This document shows positions 33,274 through 44,120 of a stretch of DNA of 64,000 bases, one piece after another (the stretch's first letter is position 1; every line of letters begins with the position of its first letter). A program made the translations under genes and the position numbers. Where the stretch lies: the NCBI GenBank assembly GCA_034429215.1, contig DAOUGI010000101.1:1-64000 (forward strand). Reading direction: 5' to 3'. A model generated the notes under the pieces. It saw only the letters and a program-made list of their open reading frames with translations, ran no database searches and was not told the origin of the DNA. This DNA is from JAFGOG01 sp034429215. GTDB lineage: Bacteria > Chloroflexota > Anaerolineae > JAAYZQ01.

Positions 33274-36035
33274 GGTTGGCCAGGTCTCCCGATCGTGCCG
33301 CCTACCTCCTGCATGCACTGCATCATCTTGTCCGGATCGTTGTAGGCTTCCGAGGCGATGACGCAGTTGCGGTAGGCGTCTACCCGCTCCTGGACGGCAT
33401 CCAATGCTTCATCGACGGCGGTCTCGCCACTGACGACGCGGTCATAGGCATCGGATATCCACATAGTGGCAAAGCGCAGCCAGTTCTCCGCATCGGACAG
33501 GCGCTGGAAGAAGGACGGACGGCTGCCGCTGTTCAGGCTGGCCAGGTAAGCGTCGACGCGCTCGGCGCCCACGCGCTGACGGTACTCGTCAGACTGGGCC
33601 ACGGACCGGCGGGCCGGCAGACCGGAGACCACGGTCGATTGCTGGGTCAAGTAGGAGATCCAGGTCCAGCACGCCTGCCGCTTGGCGCTCTGCGCCGAGA
33701 TAAAGTAGCCAGTCACTCCCTGAAAGCCGCTGCCATTGGCGCTGTTGAACCCGGTGGGCAGCGGAGCGACGCCGGTGTTCGATGTCGACTCTCCCTCTTG
33801 ACCGCTTACCATGACGGCAAATTCACCACCTCCCCCGGCAAAGATCACGCCCGAGCCGCTGTCGAGCCACATTGCGGCGCGGCCCTGGTTGATCAGCGAC
33901 TCACCCTGTGGCGGCCCGCCGCCGGGCTGGCCGGTATCCTCGCTCGCCTCCGGCACTATCTTGTATTGGGTAGCCAGGCCGGTATACCAGCGGAACGCCT
34001 CGACCGTGTTGGAGGAGGTGAACACCAGGCGGGGCGGGTCGACCGACTCGTCCAGCATGTCGGCACCCAGCCGGTCGAGCATTACGATGAGGTCGTTGAC
34101 GCCGAAGGAGCTGGGCACATAGCCGTACACCTTGTTCTCGTCCTCACCTTGGGTCAGGGCGACGGCCTTGTCCAGAAAATCGCTCGTGGTCCAGTCGAGG
34201 GTGGGATAGATCACGTTGGCCGCGTCGAACAGGTCCTTGTTATAGTTGATGACACTGACCGTGACGCTGCCGGGCAGACCCCACACCTGGCCCTGATAGG
34301 TGAACTGCTCCAGAACTGAGGGAAAGAAATCCTCTTTGCGGGTGGACACGTCGGCGGCCAGGAAGGGCTCGACGTTCACCACAGAGGCGATCGACTCGTC
34401 GTTGAGGGTGGGCGCCGCCTCGAAGCAATCGTACTGCTCGGCCAGGCCGGCCAGGGTCGTGTCCTGAAAGCCGCGGGGCTCGGCCGTCTCGACGATGATG
34501 TCGGGGTGGGCTTTCTGGAACTGGTCGATCAGGGTTGTCAGCGACTGGCTGCCAAAGCGGCCCACTCCGGTCAGACCAAAGTCGATGATGACGGCCCCGG
34601 CGTTGAGCGCCTTCTGTTCTTCCTCGGCCACTACCAGGTTGGGCACCGGGGTAGGCGCGGCGGCCACTTGCTCGGCGATGGTGGTCTCTACCGTGGTCTG
34701 GGCGTCAGTCAGCGCCGTCTGGATGTCGGCCCCGCCGTCCATCACGCTGAGCACAGCCTGGTTGAAGGTGTCATAGCCGGCGCCGTCGTAATTGTCGACA
34801 AAGGCGTGCTCGGTGGCATAGGTCAGGGCAGCGGCTACGCCTTGGTCGAGTTTGTCCCAGTAACCGGCAGCAGCGGCCACGGAGGGCATGGCGGGCAAGG
34901 TGGTGGAGGTGAGGTTGCCGCGGAAAAAGCCCGTCTGCCTGCCCTGCTGCTGGGCCAGGTAGCGGATCCAGCGCCAGGCCAGGTCGGCCTTTTGGGTGCC
35001 GGCGCTGATCGAAAAGCCGCTTACGGTGACGAGGGTGGTGTGGTCGCCGGCATTATCCACAGGAAGCGGGACGATGCCGGTGGTGGTCTGCTGCTCCTCC
35101 TGGCCGCCACGCCCGACGCGGATCATCTGAAAGCCGCTGGCGCCAAACCACATGGCGGCCTGGCCGTTTTCGATCAGCCGCATGCCTTCGTTGCGGAACA
35201 TGCCCCCTTGCCCGCCTTGCCCCTGCTCGGAGGTGGAGTAATAGGGCGATACTTCATGGGTCAGGAACAGGTCGGTGTACCAGCGCACAGCATCGACCAC
35301 GGCGGCATCAGACAACCGGGCGGTGGGCGGATAGACGCTGGTATCGAACAACGGGCCGGCCTGCGCCTCGACAAGGGTCACGGGGTCAAAAGAAGGCTGG
35401 ACAAAGCCCCATTGGGTGACATTATCGCCGCTGCCAACAGTCAGTGCCTTGGCGGTGGCCAAAAAGTCGGCCCAGGTCCAGCCCGACTCGGGATAGGCGA
35501 CGCCTGCCTTGTCGAACAGGGTTTTGTTGTAATTAATCATCTGGTAGGAGGCCTCTGTCGGCACTGAGTAGGTCTTGCCGTCAAACTGGACGCTCTCCAG
35601 CAGGCCGGGGTAAAAGGCATCGGGAGTGAGGGTCGTGTCGGTGGCAAAGAACTCGCTCAGGTCGAGGAGCGCTCCCTGCTCCACGGCTGTGCGGGTGGCG
35701 ACGGTTTCGATCACGTCGGCGGCGGCCGCCAGCTTGGTGTAGGCATCGGCGGACCAGCTCGAGCTGGAGGGGCCCCCCATCCCCAGCACGTCTTCGATCG
35801 TGACGATGCTGATATGAGCGCCGGGGTTCTCGGCTTCAAAGGCGTCGATCAGGTCGGTATACTGCTCTGCCATGCCTGAAACGGCAAAGTACAGGATGGT
35901 CGTGGCTGTGGTGTCTCCGCCCGCAGGCACGGCCGTCGGCACGTCGGCGCTCGTCTGCGGCGAGGTCGTGGACTGCCCGCCGCAGCCGGCCAGCAGGGTG
36001 AGGATCAGGATGATGGCACATAACTTTTCTTTCAC
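33270..36035 (-). CDS. Lipoprotein with two fused extracellular solute-binding modules
   Basis: This 921-residue exported lipoprotein starts at GTG (SD GGAGGT); the signal peptide ends in the lipobox LLAGC, with Cys18 as the lipidated residue. Two consecutive family 1 (sugar-type) solute-binding modules follow, about 45-475 and 480-905. Each carries the same landmarks in order: ATTILYFAVSGMAEQYTDL versus AVIIDFGLTGVGRFGSQSL, then YQMINYNKTLFDKAGVAYPE versus VSVINYNKDLFDAANVIYPT, and a Trp-rich segment near the end (LAWRWIRYLAQQQ versus ACWTWISYLTQQS). No MalF/MalG-type permease is nearby; instead it sits between two MacB-type ATPases, so it may act as a periplasmic sensor or receptor for the exporter. 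That role is inferred. Confidence 0.87.
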   Translation of the reverse strand: MKEKLCAIILILTLLAGCGGQSTTSPQTSADVPTAVPAGGDTTATTILYFAVSGMAEQYTDLIDAFEAENPGAHISIVTIEDVLGMGGPSSSSWSADAYTKLAAAADVIETVATRTAVEQGALLDLSEFFATDTTLTPDAFYPGLLESVQFDGKTYSVPTEASYQMINYNKTLFDKAGVAYPESGWTWADFLATAKALTVGSGDNVTQWGFVQPSFDPVTLVEAQAGPLFDTSVYPPTARLSDAAVVDAVRWYTDLFLTHEVSPYYSTSEQGQGGQGGMFRNEGMRLIENGQAAMWFGASGFQMIRVGRGGQEEQQTTTGIVPLPVDNAGDHTTLVTVSGFSISAGTQKADLAWRWIRYLAQQQGRQTGFFRGNLTSTTLPAMPSVAAAAGYWDKLDQGVAAALTYATEHAFVDNYDGAGYDTFNQAVLSVMDGGADIQTALTDAQTTVETTIAEQVAAAPTPVPNLVVAEEEQKALNAGAVIIDFGLTGVGRFGSQSLTTLIDQFQKAHPDIIVETAEPRGFQDTTLAGLAEQYDCFEAAPTLNDESIASVVNVEPFLAADVSTRKEDFFPSVLEQFTYQGQVWGLPGSVTVSVINYNKDLFDAANVIYPTLDWTTSDFLDKAVALTQGEDENKVYGYVPSSFGVNDLIVMLDRLGADMLDESVDPPRLVFTSSNTVEAFRWYTGLATQYKIVPEASEDTGQPGGGPPQGESLINQGRAAMWLDSGSGVIFAGGGGEFAVMVSGQEGESTSNTGVAPLPTGFNSANGSGFQGVTGYFISAQSAKRQACWTWISYLTQQSTVVSGLPARRSVAQSDEYRQRVGAERVDAYLASLNSGSRPSFFQRLSDAENWLRFATMWISDAYDRVVSGETAVDEALDAVQERVDAYRNCVIASEAYNDPDKMMQCMQEVGGTIGRPGQP

Positions 36036-36128
36036 TCTTACCTCCGTTGAAAACGATCTAACCACAAAGGACACAAATCCCGCTCCGCTTCGCTTCAGGG
36101 ACTGCCGGGGCTCAAAGGGGGATCGCAT

Positions 36129-37226
<1,098 letters not shown>

Positions 37227-37239
37227 GGCCTGAGTGTCG

Positions 37240-38796
37240 TTATTCTCCGACTAGAATCTGTCCCTGGTCAAGCCCGCTGACGATCTCGACCCGCTCGTCG
37301 GTGGTGATGCCCAGGAGCACATCTACCCGCTGCTGCGTGCCATCGGGGTTCTGGACGACGCAAAAGTTGCGGCCCTGATAGGTGCGGATGGCAGCCGGCG
37401 GCAGCCACAGCACGTTTTCCTTTTGCTGGAGGATGATGCTGACCGTGGCCAGCTCGCCCACGGTCAAGGCGACCTCGCCGGTGATTTCTATGTGGGTGGC
37501 GGTATCGTCGCCGGTGTCGATCGTCGTGCCGCCGTAGGGATAGGGCAACTGGCGCACAATGCCGTCAAAGGTCTCGCCGGGACGGTTGCGCAGCGTGATG
37601 CGCGCTTGCTGTTCGAGGGCCATCTGGCTCAGCTCCTCGCTGCCCAGCTCGGCCGTTATCTCGAGCTTGGCGGGGTCGGCCACCACCCCCAGCGCATCGT
37701 AGGCCGCCACCGCATCGCCGGCCTTGACGTTCAGCGACAGAACCTGCCCGTCGAACGGGGCGGTGAGCCGGGCGCTGGCGATCTGGTCCTCCAGGTCCTG
37801 GATGTCCAGCTTGGCCTGTTCCAGGTCCAATACGAGCAGCCTGAGGTTGTACGAGCTGGGATCGGCGTCGGCGATGGCCTGCTCATAGTCCTTTTGGGCC
37901 TGTTCGACGGCTGCCTCGGCCTCGTCCACGGTGCCGGCTGCAAGCAGCTCGGCCAGTTTCGCCTTGGCCTGGCGCAGGCTCTCTTCGGCCTGGGTGATCT
38001 GCGCCTCGGCCTGGCTTAGGGCCAGCTCGGCCTGGATCACAGCCGTTTCGTACTCTTCCTTGGCCTCCATCAGATTGTTGTACTCCAGATCCAGCCGTTC
38101 TTTGGTGATCTGCCCCGCCTGGTACTTTTTCTCCATCTCGGCATAGTTGACCTGGTACCACTCGTACTCGTTCAGCCGGTCACGTGGGTTCTTGGCGACG
38201 GTGTCGCTGTTTTGCACTATGGTCAGGTTCAGCTTGGCGTTTGCCAGGCCGGTCTCGGCCGAGGTGACCGACGCCCGCGCTGAGGCCAGGTCGTTGGACG
38301 ACGTGAGCTTGGCCGTCTTGAGGTTGGCCTTGGCCTCCTCCAGCTTGGTCAGGCTGGTAGTGATCGCCTCGACGGCGTCGATCTGGGCCTGCTCCAGCTT
38401 GAGCTGCGAGGTTTCGAGGCTGATCTTTTTCTGGGCGAGCTGTTTTTCCAGATCATCCACTTCCAGCTCGGCCAGCACATCGCCGGCCTTGACCCAGTCA
38501 CCGCGGGCTACGTTGACCGCGCTGACATTGCCGCCGGTCTCGAAAAAGAGCTCCTGCTCCTGCACAGGCGAGGCACGCCCGGTGAACTCGAGCGTCTCAA
38601 CCACCGTGCCCAACTCGACCGTGTAGGTCGGCTTTTCAAGAACAACAGGCGTCGGCAAGGGCGTGGGGGTGGCATCGCCGGCCTCGCCTGACGAGCCGGA
38701 TGACCCACAGGCGGTGACCAGCGCCAGCAGCAGGCCCAGCGCCGCCAGCGCGCAAACAGAGCGCGCCTGGCGGCTAGAGTGTTTGGTTTGGTTCAT
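37240..38796 (-). CDS. HlyD/MacA-like membrane-fusion lipoprotein
   Basis: This 518-residue periplasmic-type adaptor has a signal peptide ending in a lipobox (LALVTAC), a Thr/Pro linker, the first half of a lipoyl domain (GGNVSAVNVARGDWVKAGDV), a very long coiled-coil hairpin (about 120-340, rich in Ala/Glu/Lys heptads), the second lipoyl half (LTAPFDGQVLSLNVKAGDAV) and a beta-barrel/MPD region ending GLDQGQILVGE. This is the layout of MacA-type adaptors, but this organism class normally lacks a TolC route, so the long hairpin may span the cell wall. The start ATG has AAGGA upstream. Second gene of the operon. Confidence 0.9.
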   Translation of the reverse strand: MNQTKHSSRQARSVCALAALGLLLALVTACGSSGSSGEAGDATPTPLPTPVVLEKPTYTVELGTVVETLEFTGRASPVQEQELFFETGGNVSAVNVARGDWVKAGDVLAELEVDDLEKQLAQKKISLETSQLKLEQAQIDAVEAITTSLTKLEEAKANLKTAKLTSSNDLASARASVTSAETGLANAKLNLTIVQNSDTVAKNPRDRLNEYEWYQVNYAEMEKKYQAGQITKERLDLEYNNLMEAKEEYETAVIQAELALSQAEAQITQAEESLRQAKAKLAELLAAGTVDEAEAAVEQAQKDYEQAIADADPSSYNLRLLVLDLEQAKLDIQDLEDQIASARLTAPFDGQVLSLNVKAGDAVAAYDALGVVADPAKLEITAELGSEELSQMALEQQARITLRNRPGETFDGIVRQLPYPYGGTTIDTGDDTATHIEITGEVALTVGELATVSIILQQKENVLWLPPAAIRTYQGRNFCVVQNPDGTQQRVDVLLGITTDERVEIVSGLDQGQILVGE

Positions 38797-38838
38797 GGTT
38801 GATGTCCTTTTCACTTTCGGATCTCCCCCTCACCCCAA

Positions 38839-38861
38839 CCCTCTCCCCCGTGGGGAGAGGG
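38839..38861. repeat. CCCTCTCCCC palindrome between FtsX and HlyD genes
   Basis: CCCTCTCCCC-CGT-GGGGAGAGGG, a perfect 10-bp hairpin two bases after the FtsX stop codon. Its halves recur near 265-283 and at 36199-36210, next to copies of the 32-nt repeat, so it is part of the same dispersed repeat family. No U tract follows. Confidence 0.7.
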
Positions 38862-38863
38862 AG

Positions 38864-41755
38864 TTAGACCGTTTCACCAAGCTTGACGGCCTCAAAGACA
38901 CGCATCCGGTTCAGCAAAATGACCAGCACGACGACGGCCAGCAAGAACATGGCCGCAAAAACGACCAGGATGATGCCCAACTGCTGCCAGGCAACCTGGA
39001 CGACAAATGGCGGCACCAGGTCGGTCTTGTCGATACCCATCTGAAAGTAGGGGATGAACAGGCGGCTGGCCCACACCCCCAGCCCTGAGCCTATGGCAAT
39101 GCCGGTCAGAATGAGCGCCGCCAGCTCGCCGGTCAGGAAAGACGCCATCTGTCGCTTGGACAGGCCGATAGCGCGCAGCATGCCCAGCTCGATAAAGCGG
39201 CGCTGGAATGAGACGACGGCATAGACCAGGAACCCGACCAGGGTGAGGACGGCGGCCGCGACAAAGCCCACCGACAGCAGGCCAAACAGGCCCTGCCGCT
39301 CGGGACGGTTCTGCTCTTCGGCGATGGTCGCCCGCGCGTCCTGGCCGGTGACCACCACCAGGCCCAGGTCGCGCACCCCCTCGACGATCGTGTCGCCGTC
39401 CACCGAGGCATCGGTTGCCAGCCAGACGTCGTAGGGGTAGGTGCCGCCCAGGGCGTCGTACAGGTGCTCCAGGTTGCAGACAAAGAAGGGGCCATCCTGC
39501 GGGTATTGGGTGGGGAACATGACCAGCGCCCCAACGACGGTGAACTTGACCTCGGCATACTCCCCGGACACGCCCACCGTCAGGCGCAGCGGGTCGCCGA
39601 CGGCCAACCCCTGCGCCGACAGGAAATCGCTGCTGACCAGAATGCCGTCGGAGGCCATGGCCAGGCGGTTCATCAGCTCGCCCAGCGACTCGTTATAGGC
39701 AAAATCGGGCCGGTAATAGGCCACCACCGGCAGATCCAGCCGGTCGATGCCCAGGATCTGCCCCGACTGCTGGCGTCCACCGATGTTGGCCGTGACCTTG
39801 TAGCTGCCCACCCGCGCCGCGGCCCGGACGCCGGGCACGCTGAGATGCTCGCTCACCGGCAAAAAGAGCCACTGCGCGCCTTCGGTGGTGGCTGTGGAGG
39901 TGACGGTCTGGCCCGGCAACGTAGCCTCCTCCGTCTCTTCGGTGCTCTCACCCAGCTCTGCCAGGTTCAGATCGGCGCCCACCTCGTAATAGACCTGGTC
40001 GGTCAGATGTTTGTCGAGGGTCAGGGCCATCGACGCAGTAAAGGTGGCCAGGCTGACCGTCAAGCTGAGCAGCAGCAACGGTCCCAGGTATTGGGTAGTC
40101 GCCCGCGACAGTTGGCGCAGCGTCAACAGAATGGTGGTGCCCGGCAGCCGGGCGAACACCCAGGCCAGCAACCGGATCAGCAGTGGAAAGACGCGCATAA
40201 AGAGCAGCGCCAGCGAGAAACAAAAGAGGACCGGCACCAGGAAGAGCAGCGGGTTGGAGAATGGATCGCTGCTGCTAGACGTCAGGGCCAGGGCGCCTGT
40301 ACGGGACATCTGGTACCAGCCATAAAAGGGCGGGATCAGCAGCAGAATGTCGAGGTAGTAACGCTGCCACACGGGCGCCAGCGACGAGCGGGCCTGCTCC
40401 CAGCGCAGGGTGACGATCGAGTGCTTGGAAGAGAGAAAGGCCGGCAGCAGAAAGGCGGCAAGGGTCAGCGCCACACCCACCAGGCCATAGAGCAATGCCG
40501 TAGAGGTAAAGACGATGGCCACGGGCTCGCTGCTGCTGCCCGAGAGGATGCCAAGGTCCAGAAAGGTGCGGGTGCGGCTCATCAGTTGGGCGATCAGCCG
40601 GCCCAGCAACAAGCCACCCCCCAGGCCCACACCGCCCAGCAATAATCCTTCGAGCAGGTACAGGTTCACTATCTGGCCCCGGGTGATGCCACGGCTGCGC
40701 AGGATGGCGATCTCGCTCTGGCCGCGCTGGACGACCATGCCGGCGATCAGGCTGATAAAGTAGGCGACCAGACCGATGATCGGCAGGCTAAAGACGGTCA
40801 GCACCACCGTCAGGGTGCTGGCGGCCTGGCCATAGCTCTCCAATGCGGACACCGGCGAGGCGTCGAGGGTGGTGCTGTTCAGCAAGGCAGTGGCCCGCGC
40901 CTCGGCGACGGCCACATTACCCACGATGCGGCTGACGGTGGCCGGGCGGACCCGGCTGCCGTCAAAGATCTGGAACCAGATGGCCGTGGCCACCGGTGTG
41001 TCCAACGCCGGCACCACCTGGGCGGTAAACGCATCCTCGGCGGTCAGCAGCATCTCATCGAAGGAATCGGGCTGGTAGAACCAGGCAGCGTCGGTGGAAT
41101 CGATGGCCTGCCACACGCCGGCGATGCGCACTGGGATCTGCGCCCCGCTTGTGCCAGCGGCAAAGAGGGTATAGCTCTCACCCACCTGCAAGCCCAGCAT
41201 CTCGGCCGTCGCCCGGCTGATCAGGACCTCGACCGGCTCACCAGCCTGGCCGGCGACGGGGAAGCTGCCCTCCACGAGCCAGATACGATCCTGGAGGCCG
41301 GTGATAAAGCCGACGCTGACCCACAGCAACGGCTCGTCAGGGACAAAGGCGGCCCCCTCGCTGGGAAAGAGGCGCAGCTTGTCGGTGGCTACGTGGCGAA
41401 CCTGGGTCTTGAGGGGCAGGTCGATGACGCCCGGCGCCTGCTCGCTCAGGTACTGCTGCACAGGGAGATAGTCATCCCACTCGACGTTGCCATTCCAAGC
41501 GCCGACGTAGCGCCATAGGAAAGAGAAGGGCTCCTGAAATGTGCTTACTTTTGTCTCTGTGGCGCCGGTGCCGGCCTCTTGCAGCTTGCCCTGGAGGAGG
41601 CGGTTTTGGGCGGCGTCAGAATAGAGGGGAATGCTGGACAGCAGACCGACGGCCACTACCAGGCCCAGGAGGAGACAGAGCATGAGCCAACGGCGGCTCC
41701 ACAGCCGTTTGGCGGCCAGTGAAAGCAACGACCAGATCGAAGCCACTATGCGCAC
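38864..41755 (-). CDS. FtsX/MacB-type ABC permease with two FtsX domains
   Basis: This 963-residue membrane protein has an N-terminal helix (LMLCLLLGLVVAVGLLSSIP), a large extracytoplasmic MacB periplasmic-core region (about 45-300), a first FtsX domain with the motif QRGQSEIAILRSRGITRGQIV, a second soluble region and a C-terminal FtsX domain with FQRRFIELGMLRAIGLSKRQ. About ten helices in total. Such permeases are mechanotransmission-type exporters or lipid movers, with ATPases of the LolD class. First gene of the operon (permease, HlyD, ATPase-AbrB, double binding lipoprotein, ATPase). Confidence 0.92.
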   Translation of the reverse strand: MRIVASIWSLLSLAAKRLWSRRWLMLCLLLGLVVAVGLLSSIPLYSDAAQNRLLQGKLQEAGTGATETKVSTFQEPFSFLWRYVGAWNGNVEWDDYLPVQQYLSEQAPGVIDLPLKTQVRHVATDKLRLFPSEGAAFVPDEPLLWVSVGFITGLQDRIWLVEGSFPVAGQAGEPVEVLISRATAEMLGLQVGESYTLFAAGTSGAQIPVRIAGVWQAIDSTDAAWFYQPDSFDEMLLTAEDAFTAQVVPALDTPVATAIWFQIFDGSRVRPATVSRIVGNVAVAEARATALLNSTTLDASPVSALESYGQAASTLTVVLTVFSLPIIGLVAYFISLIAGMVVQRGQSEIAILRSRGITRGQIVNLYLLEGLLLGGVGLGGGLLLGRLIAQLMSRTRTFLDLGILSGSSSEPVAIVFTSTALLYGLVGVALTLAAFLLPAFLSSKHSIVTLRWEQARSSLAPVWQRYYLDILLLIPPFYGWYQMSRTGALALTSSSSDPFSNPLLFLVPVLFCFSLALLFMRVFPLLIRLLAWVFARLPGTTILLTLRQLSRATTQYLGPLLLLSLTVSLATFTASMALTLDKHLTDQVYYEVGADLNLAELGESTEETEEATLPGQTVTSTATTEGAQWLFLPVSEHLSVPGVRAAARVGSYKVTANIGGRQQSGQILGIDRLDLPVVAYYRPDFAYNESLGELMNRLAMASDGILVSSDFLSAQGLAVGDPLRLTVGVSGEYAEVKFTVVGALVMFPTQYPQDGPFFVCNLEHLYDALGGTYPYDVWLATDASVDGDTIVEGVRDLGLVVVTGQDARATIAEEQNRPERQGLFGLLSVGFVAAAVLTLVGFLVYAVVSFQRRFIELGMLRAIGLSKRQMASFLTGELAALILTGIAIGSGLGVWASRLFIPYFQMGIDKTDLVPPFVVQVAWQQLGIILVVFAAMFLLAVVVLVILLNRMRVFEAVKLGETV

Positions 41756-41877
41756 GTGCCACTCTGCTGTCGATGCGTCGACATGTCGCTTTACCTCTAT
41801 ATCAGGGTGAGAGTTACCCTACTCACTCCTAGATCCAGGAATGCTCTCGTCAGGCTAAGCGAGATACTTTGCTTCGC

Positions 41878-41909
41878 TGCGGCACACTAAGCCGCACTGT
41901 ACGGCGGTC
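41878..41909. repeat. 32-nt hairpin repeat, copy D
   Basis: TGCGGC-ACACTAA-GCCGCA then CTGTACGGCGGTC. The stem sequence differs from that of the other copies but both arms changed together, preserving pairing. It lies in the 178-nt gap between the histidine kinase and FtsX genes, where I see no clear promoter. Confidence 0.7.
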
Positions 41910-41933
41910 AGCATGACAACGCCAGAATGTGCC

Positions 41934-43358
41934 CTAAACCAACGGCAGTGTGAACCGAAAGACTGTTCCCTCGCCTGGCATGCTTTCGGCCCAGATCCGC
42001 CCGCCCTGAGCTTCCACCAGGCTCTGGGCTATTGACAGGCCAAGCCCTGTGCCGCCTGCAAACCGGCTATCGCGGGCGCGGGACGGGTCTGCCCGCCAGA
42101 AACGCTCAAAGACGTGGGGCAGATCCTCCGCGGCAATGCCTTCCCCCGTGTCGGCCAAGGAAATTTCCAGCGCGCGGTCTGTCGTAGCAGCCGTCAGCGT
42201 GACCGAACCGCCGGACGGCGTATGGCGCAGCGCGTTGACCAACAGGTTGCGCAACACTTGGGCCACCCGGTCCGGGTCGGCCTGGACGGGAGGCAGGGAG
42301 TCCGGCATGGTCGTGGTCAGAGCCACCTCCCCCGCCTCGGCGGCCAGAGCCAGGCTGTCGGTGGTAGAGCGGATGACCTGCATCGCGTCGGTTGGGCGCA
42401 GGTGCAGGTTTAGCTGCCCGGCGTCGGCCAGCGCCAGCTCTCGCAGGTCGTCCACCAGGCGGCTCAGCAGGCGGGTCTCGTCGTACAGATGTGAGATCTC
42501 GGTCTTGTCCAGATCGTACACGTCGTCGAGTATCGCCCGCAAGTTGCCCTGGAGCACACTGAGAGGAGTGCGCAGCTCGTGGGCCACGTCGGCCACCAGG
42601 CTCTGCCTCAGGACCTCTGCCTTTTTCAGGGCGCTGGTCATCTCGTTGAACGACTGGCCCACCTCGGCCACCTCGGCGCTTCCTTCGACCTTGACCTGCT
42701 GGTCCAGGTTGCCGCCGGCGACAGCGCGGGCAGCGGCCGCCAGGCGTTGCAGCGGCGCGGTCAAGTTGCGGCTCAGGATCAAACCCATAATCAACCCCAG
42801 GCCCACGGCCAGCGCCGCCCCGACCCACAGCGTCTTCTGGACACGAGCAAGAAATTGCTTTTCAAGATCGCCCAATCGATTCTCTTCTTCGCTGCCAGGG
42901 AGGGACAGCAATAGGTAGCCGATCACCTCTTCGCTGTAGTCTGGCGTGATGGCCACCGCCTTGGCCTTTTCCTCAGAGCTCAACGACTTGCCCACCGCTT
43001 TGTCGGCGCTGTCGTACACGATCTTGCCCCTGGCATCGGCCAATACGACGTCCAGCGGCCCGGCTTGCATACTGGGGCGCCAACCATCGTCCACAAACTG
43101 GGGCATGTCCATCCCCATGGAGCCGTTGACAAAGACGCCGCCAGACAGCAGGCTGTCCACCCCCTCCCAACTGCCGTAATACTGGTAGTACTCGACCAGT
43201 TGCTGCATGCCGCTCCCGGCAACCTGCATCCCGCTGTCTGTGATGTACCGCCGAAGCTCAACGCCTGTCGTCCGGTTAATCAAGAGCGCGATAGCCCCCA
43301 CGGCGACCAGCACGACAAAGGCAATGACCAGGGTCAGCCGTACCCAAAGTCGGTTCAT
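41934..43358 (-). CDS. Sensor histidine kinase
   Basis: This 474-residue membrane sensor has helices at about 8-27 and 177-195 flanking an extracytoplasmic domain of about 150 residues, then HAMP (about 197-250), HisKA with VADVAHELRTPL (His260) and HATPase_c with N, G1 (LADTGEGIAAEDLPHVFERF) and G2 (GTGLGLSIAQSLVEAQGG) boxes. Its start overlaps the regulator stop codon by 4 nt, making a cognate pair. Position after htrA suggests it senses envelope stress. Confidence 0.95.
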   Translation of the reverse strand: MNRLWVRLTLVIAFVVLVAVGAIALLINRTTGVELRRYITDSGMQVAGSGMQQLVEYYQYYGSWEGVDSLLSGGVFVNGSMGMDMPQFVDDGWRPSMQAGPLDVVLADARGKIVYDSADKAVGKSLSSEEKAKAVAITPDYSEEVIGYLLLSLPGSEEENRLGDLEKQFLARVQKTLWVGAALAVGLGLIMGLILSRNLTAPLQRLAAAARAVAGGNLDQQVKVEGSAEVAEVGQSFNEMTSALKKAEVLRQSLVADVAHELRTPLSVLQGNLRAILDDVYDLDKTEISHLYDETRLLSRLVDDLRELALADAGQLNLHLRPTDAMQVIRSTTDSLALAAEAGEVALTTTMPDSLPPVQADPDRVAQVLRNLLVNALRHTPSGGSVTLTAATTDRALEISLADTGEGIAAEDLPHVFERFWRADPSRARDSRFAGGTGLGLSIAQSLVEAQGGRIWAESMPGEGTVFRFTLPLV

Positions 43359-44053
43359 CTGTCTTCTCCCACTACCAACCGATAGCCCACGCCGAATACC
43401 GTTTCGATCAGATCGGTTGCCCCACCTTCCTCCAGCTTTTTGCGCAAATTCTTGATGTGGCTGTCCACCGTCCGCTCCAGTCCTTCGTAGCTGTAACCAA
43501 GGCCTTTTTCTATCAGCTCCAGGCGGGTGAGGGTGTGCCCTGGGCTCTCGGCCAGCGCGCGCAACAGCCCGAATTCGGTGGGCGTCAGGTGCACCGGCCG
43601 GTCTTCAACCTCAACTCGGTAGGAATCGGTGTCGATGACCAGGTCGCCGGCTCGGACCACCTTCGGCGGCGTGGTTTCTCCTTGGGCGCGCCGCAGGACG
43701 GCCCGGATGCGGGCCATCAGCTCGCTGGGGTTAAAGGGCTTGGTCACATAATCGTCGGCGCCCAGCTCAAGGCCGACAATCTTGTCGTGGTCGTCCACGC
43801 GGGCGGTGAGCATGATAATCGGCATGGCCGCCAGGCTCGTGTCGCGGCGGACCGTCTGGGTCACGTCGAGCCCGTTGCGGTCGGGCAGCATCAGGTCCAG
43901 GATCACCAGGTCCGGACTCTCCCGGCGGAGGGCGTGTAGGGCCGTCTCGCCGTCGTAGGCAACCAATACCTGATAGCCGCTTTGCTCCAGGTAAGCGCGT
44001 GTCAGCCGGACGATCTCCCGGTCATCATCCACTACAAGGATCCGCTGCGGCAT
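43355..44053 (-). CDS. OmpR-family response regulator
   Basis: This 232-residue regulator has a receiver domain with acidic pocket VVDDDRE, phosphoacceptor Asp53 (VILDLMLPD), the Thr switch in MLTARVDD and Lys105 (DYVTKPF), then a winged-helix Trans_reg_C domain (about 130-228) with HLTPTEFGLLRALAESPG and RTVDSHIKNLRKKLEE. OmpR/PhoB regulators bind direct repeats at 11-bp steps, as found at 45418-45455 and 46371-46430. It is 67 nt behind htrA on the same strand. Confidence 0.95.
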   Translation of the reverse strand: MPQRILVVDDDREIVRLTRAYLEQSGYQVLVAYDGETALHALRRESPDLVILDLMLPDRNGLDVTQTVRRDTSLAAMPIIMLTARVDDHDKIVGLELGADDYVTKPFNPSELMARIRAVLRRAQGETTPPKVVRAGDLVIDTDSYRVEVEDRPVHLTPTEFGLLRALAESPGHTLTRLELIEKGLGYSYEGLERTVDSHIKNLRKKLEEGGATDLIETVFGVGYRLVVGEDR

Positions 44054-44120
44054 CAGTCACTCCCTGCCTGGTACAACACCAGGGCTTTGCTTGCGCGTGT
44101 CACCACTCCCCCGTGCGCGA

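Noticed and set aside
43355..44120. A separate promoter for the response regulator in the 67-nt gap after htrA
   Set aside because: No convincing -10/-35 pair was found; co-transcription with htrA is simpler.
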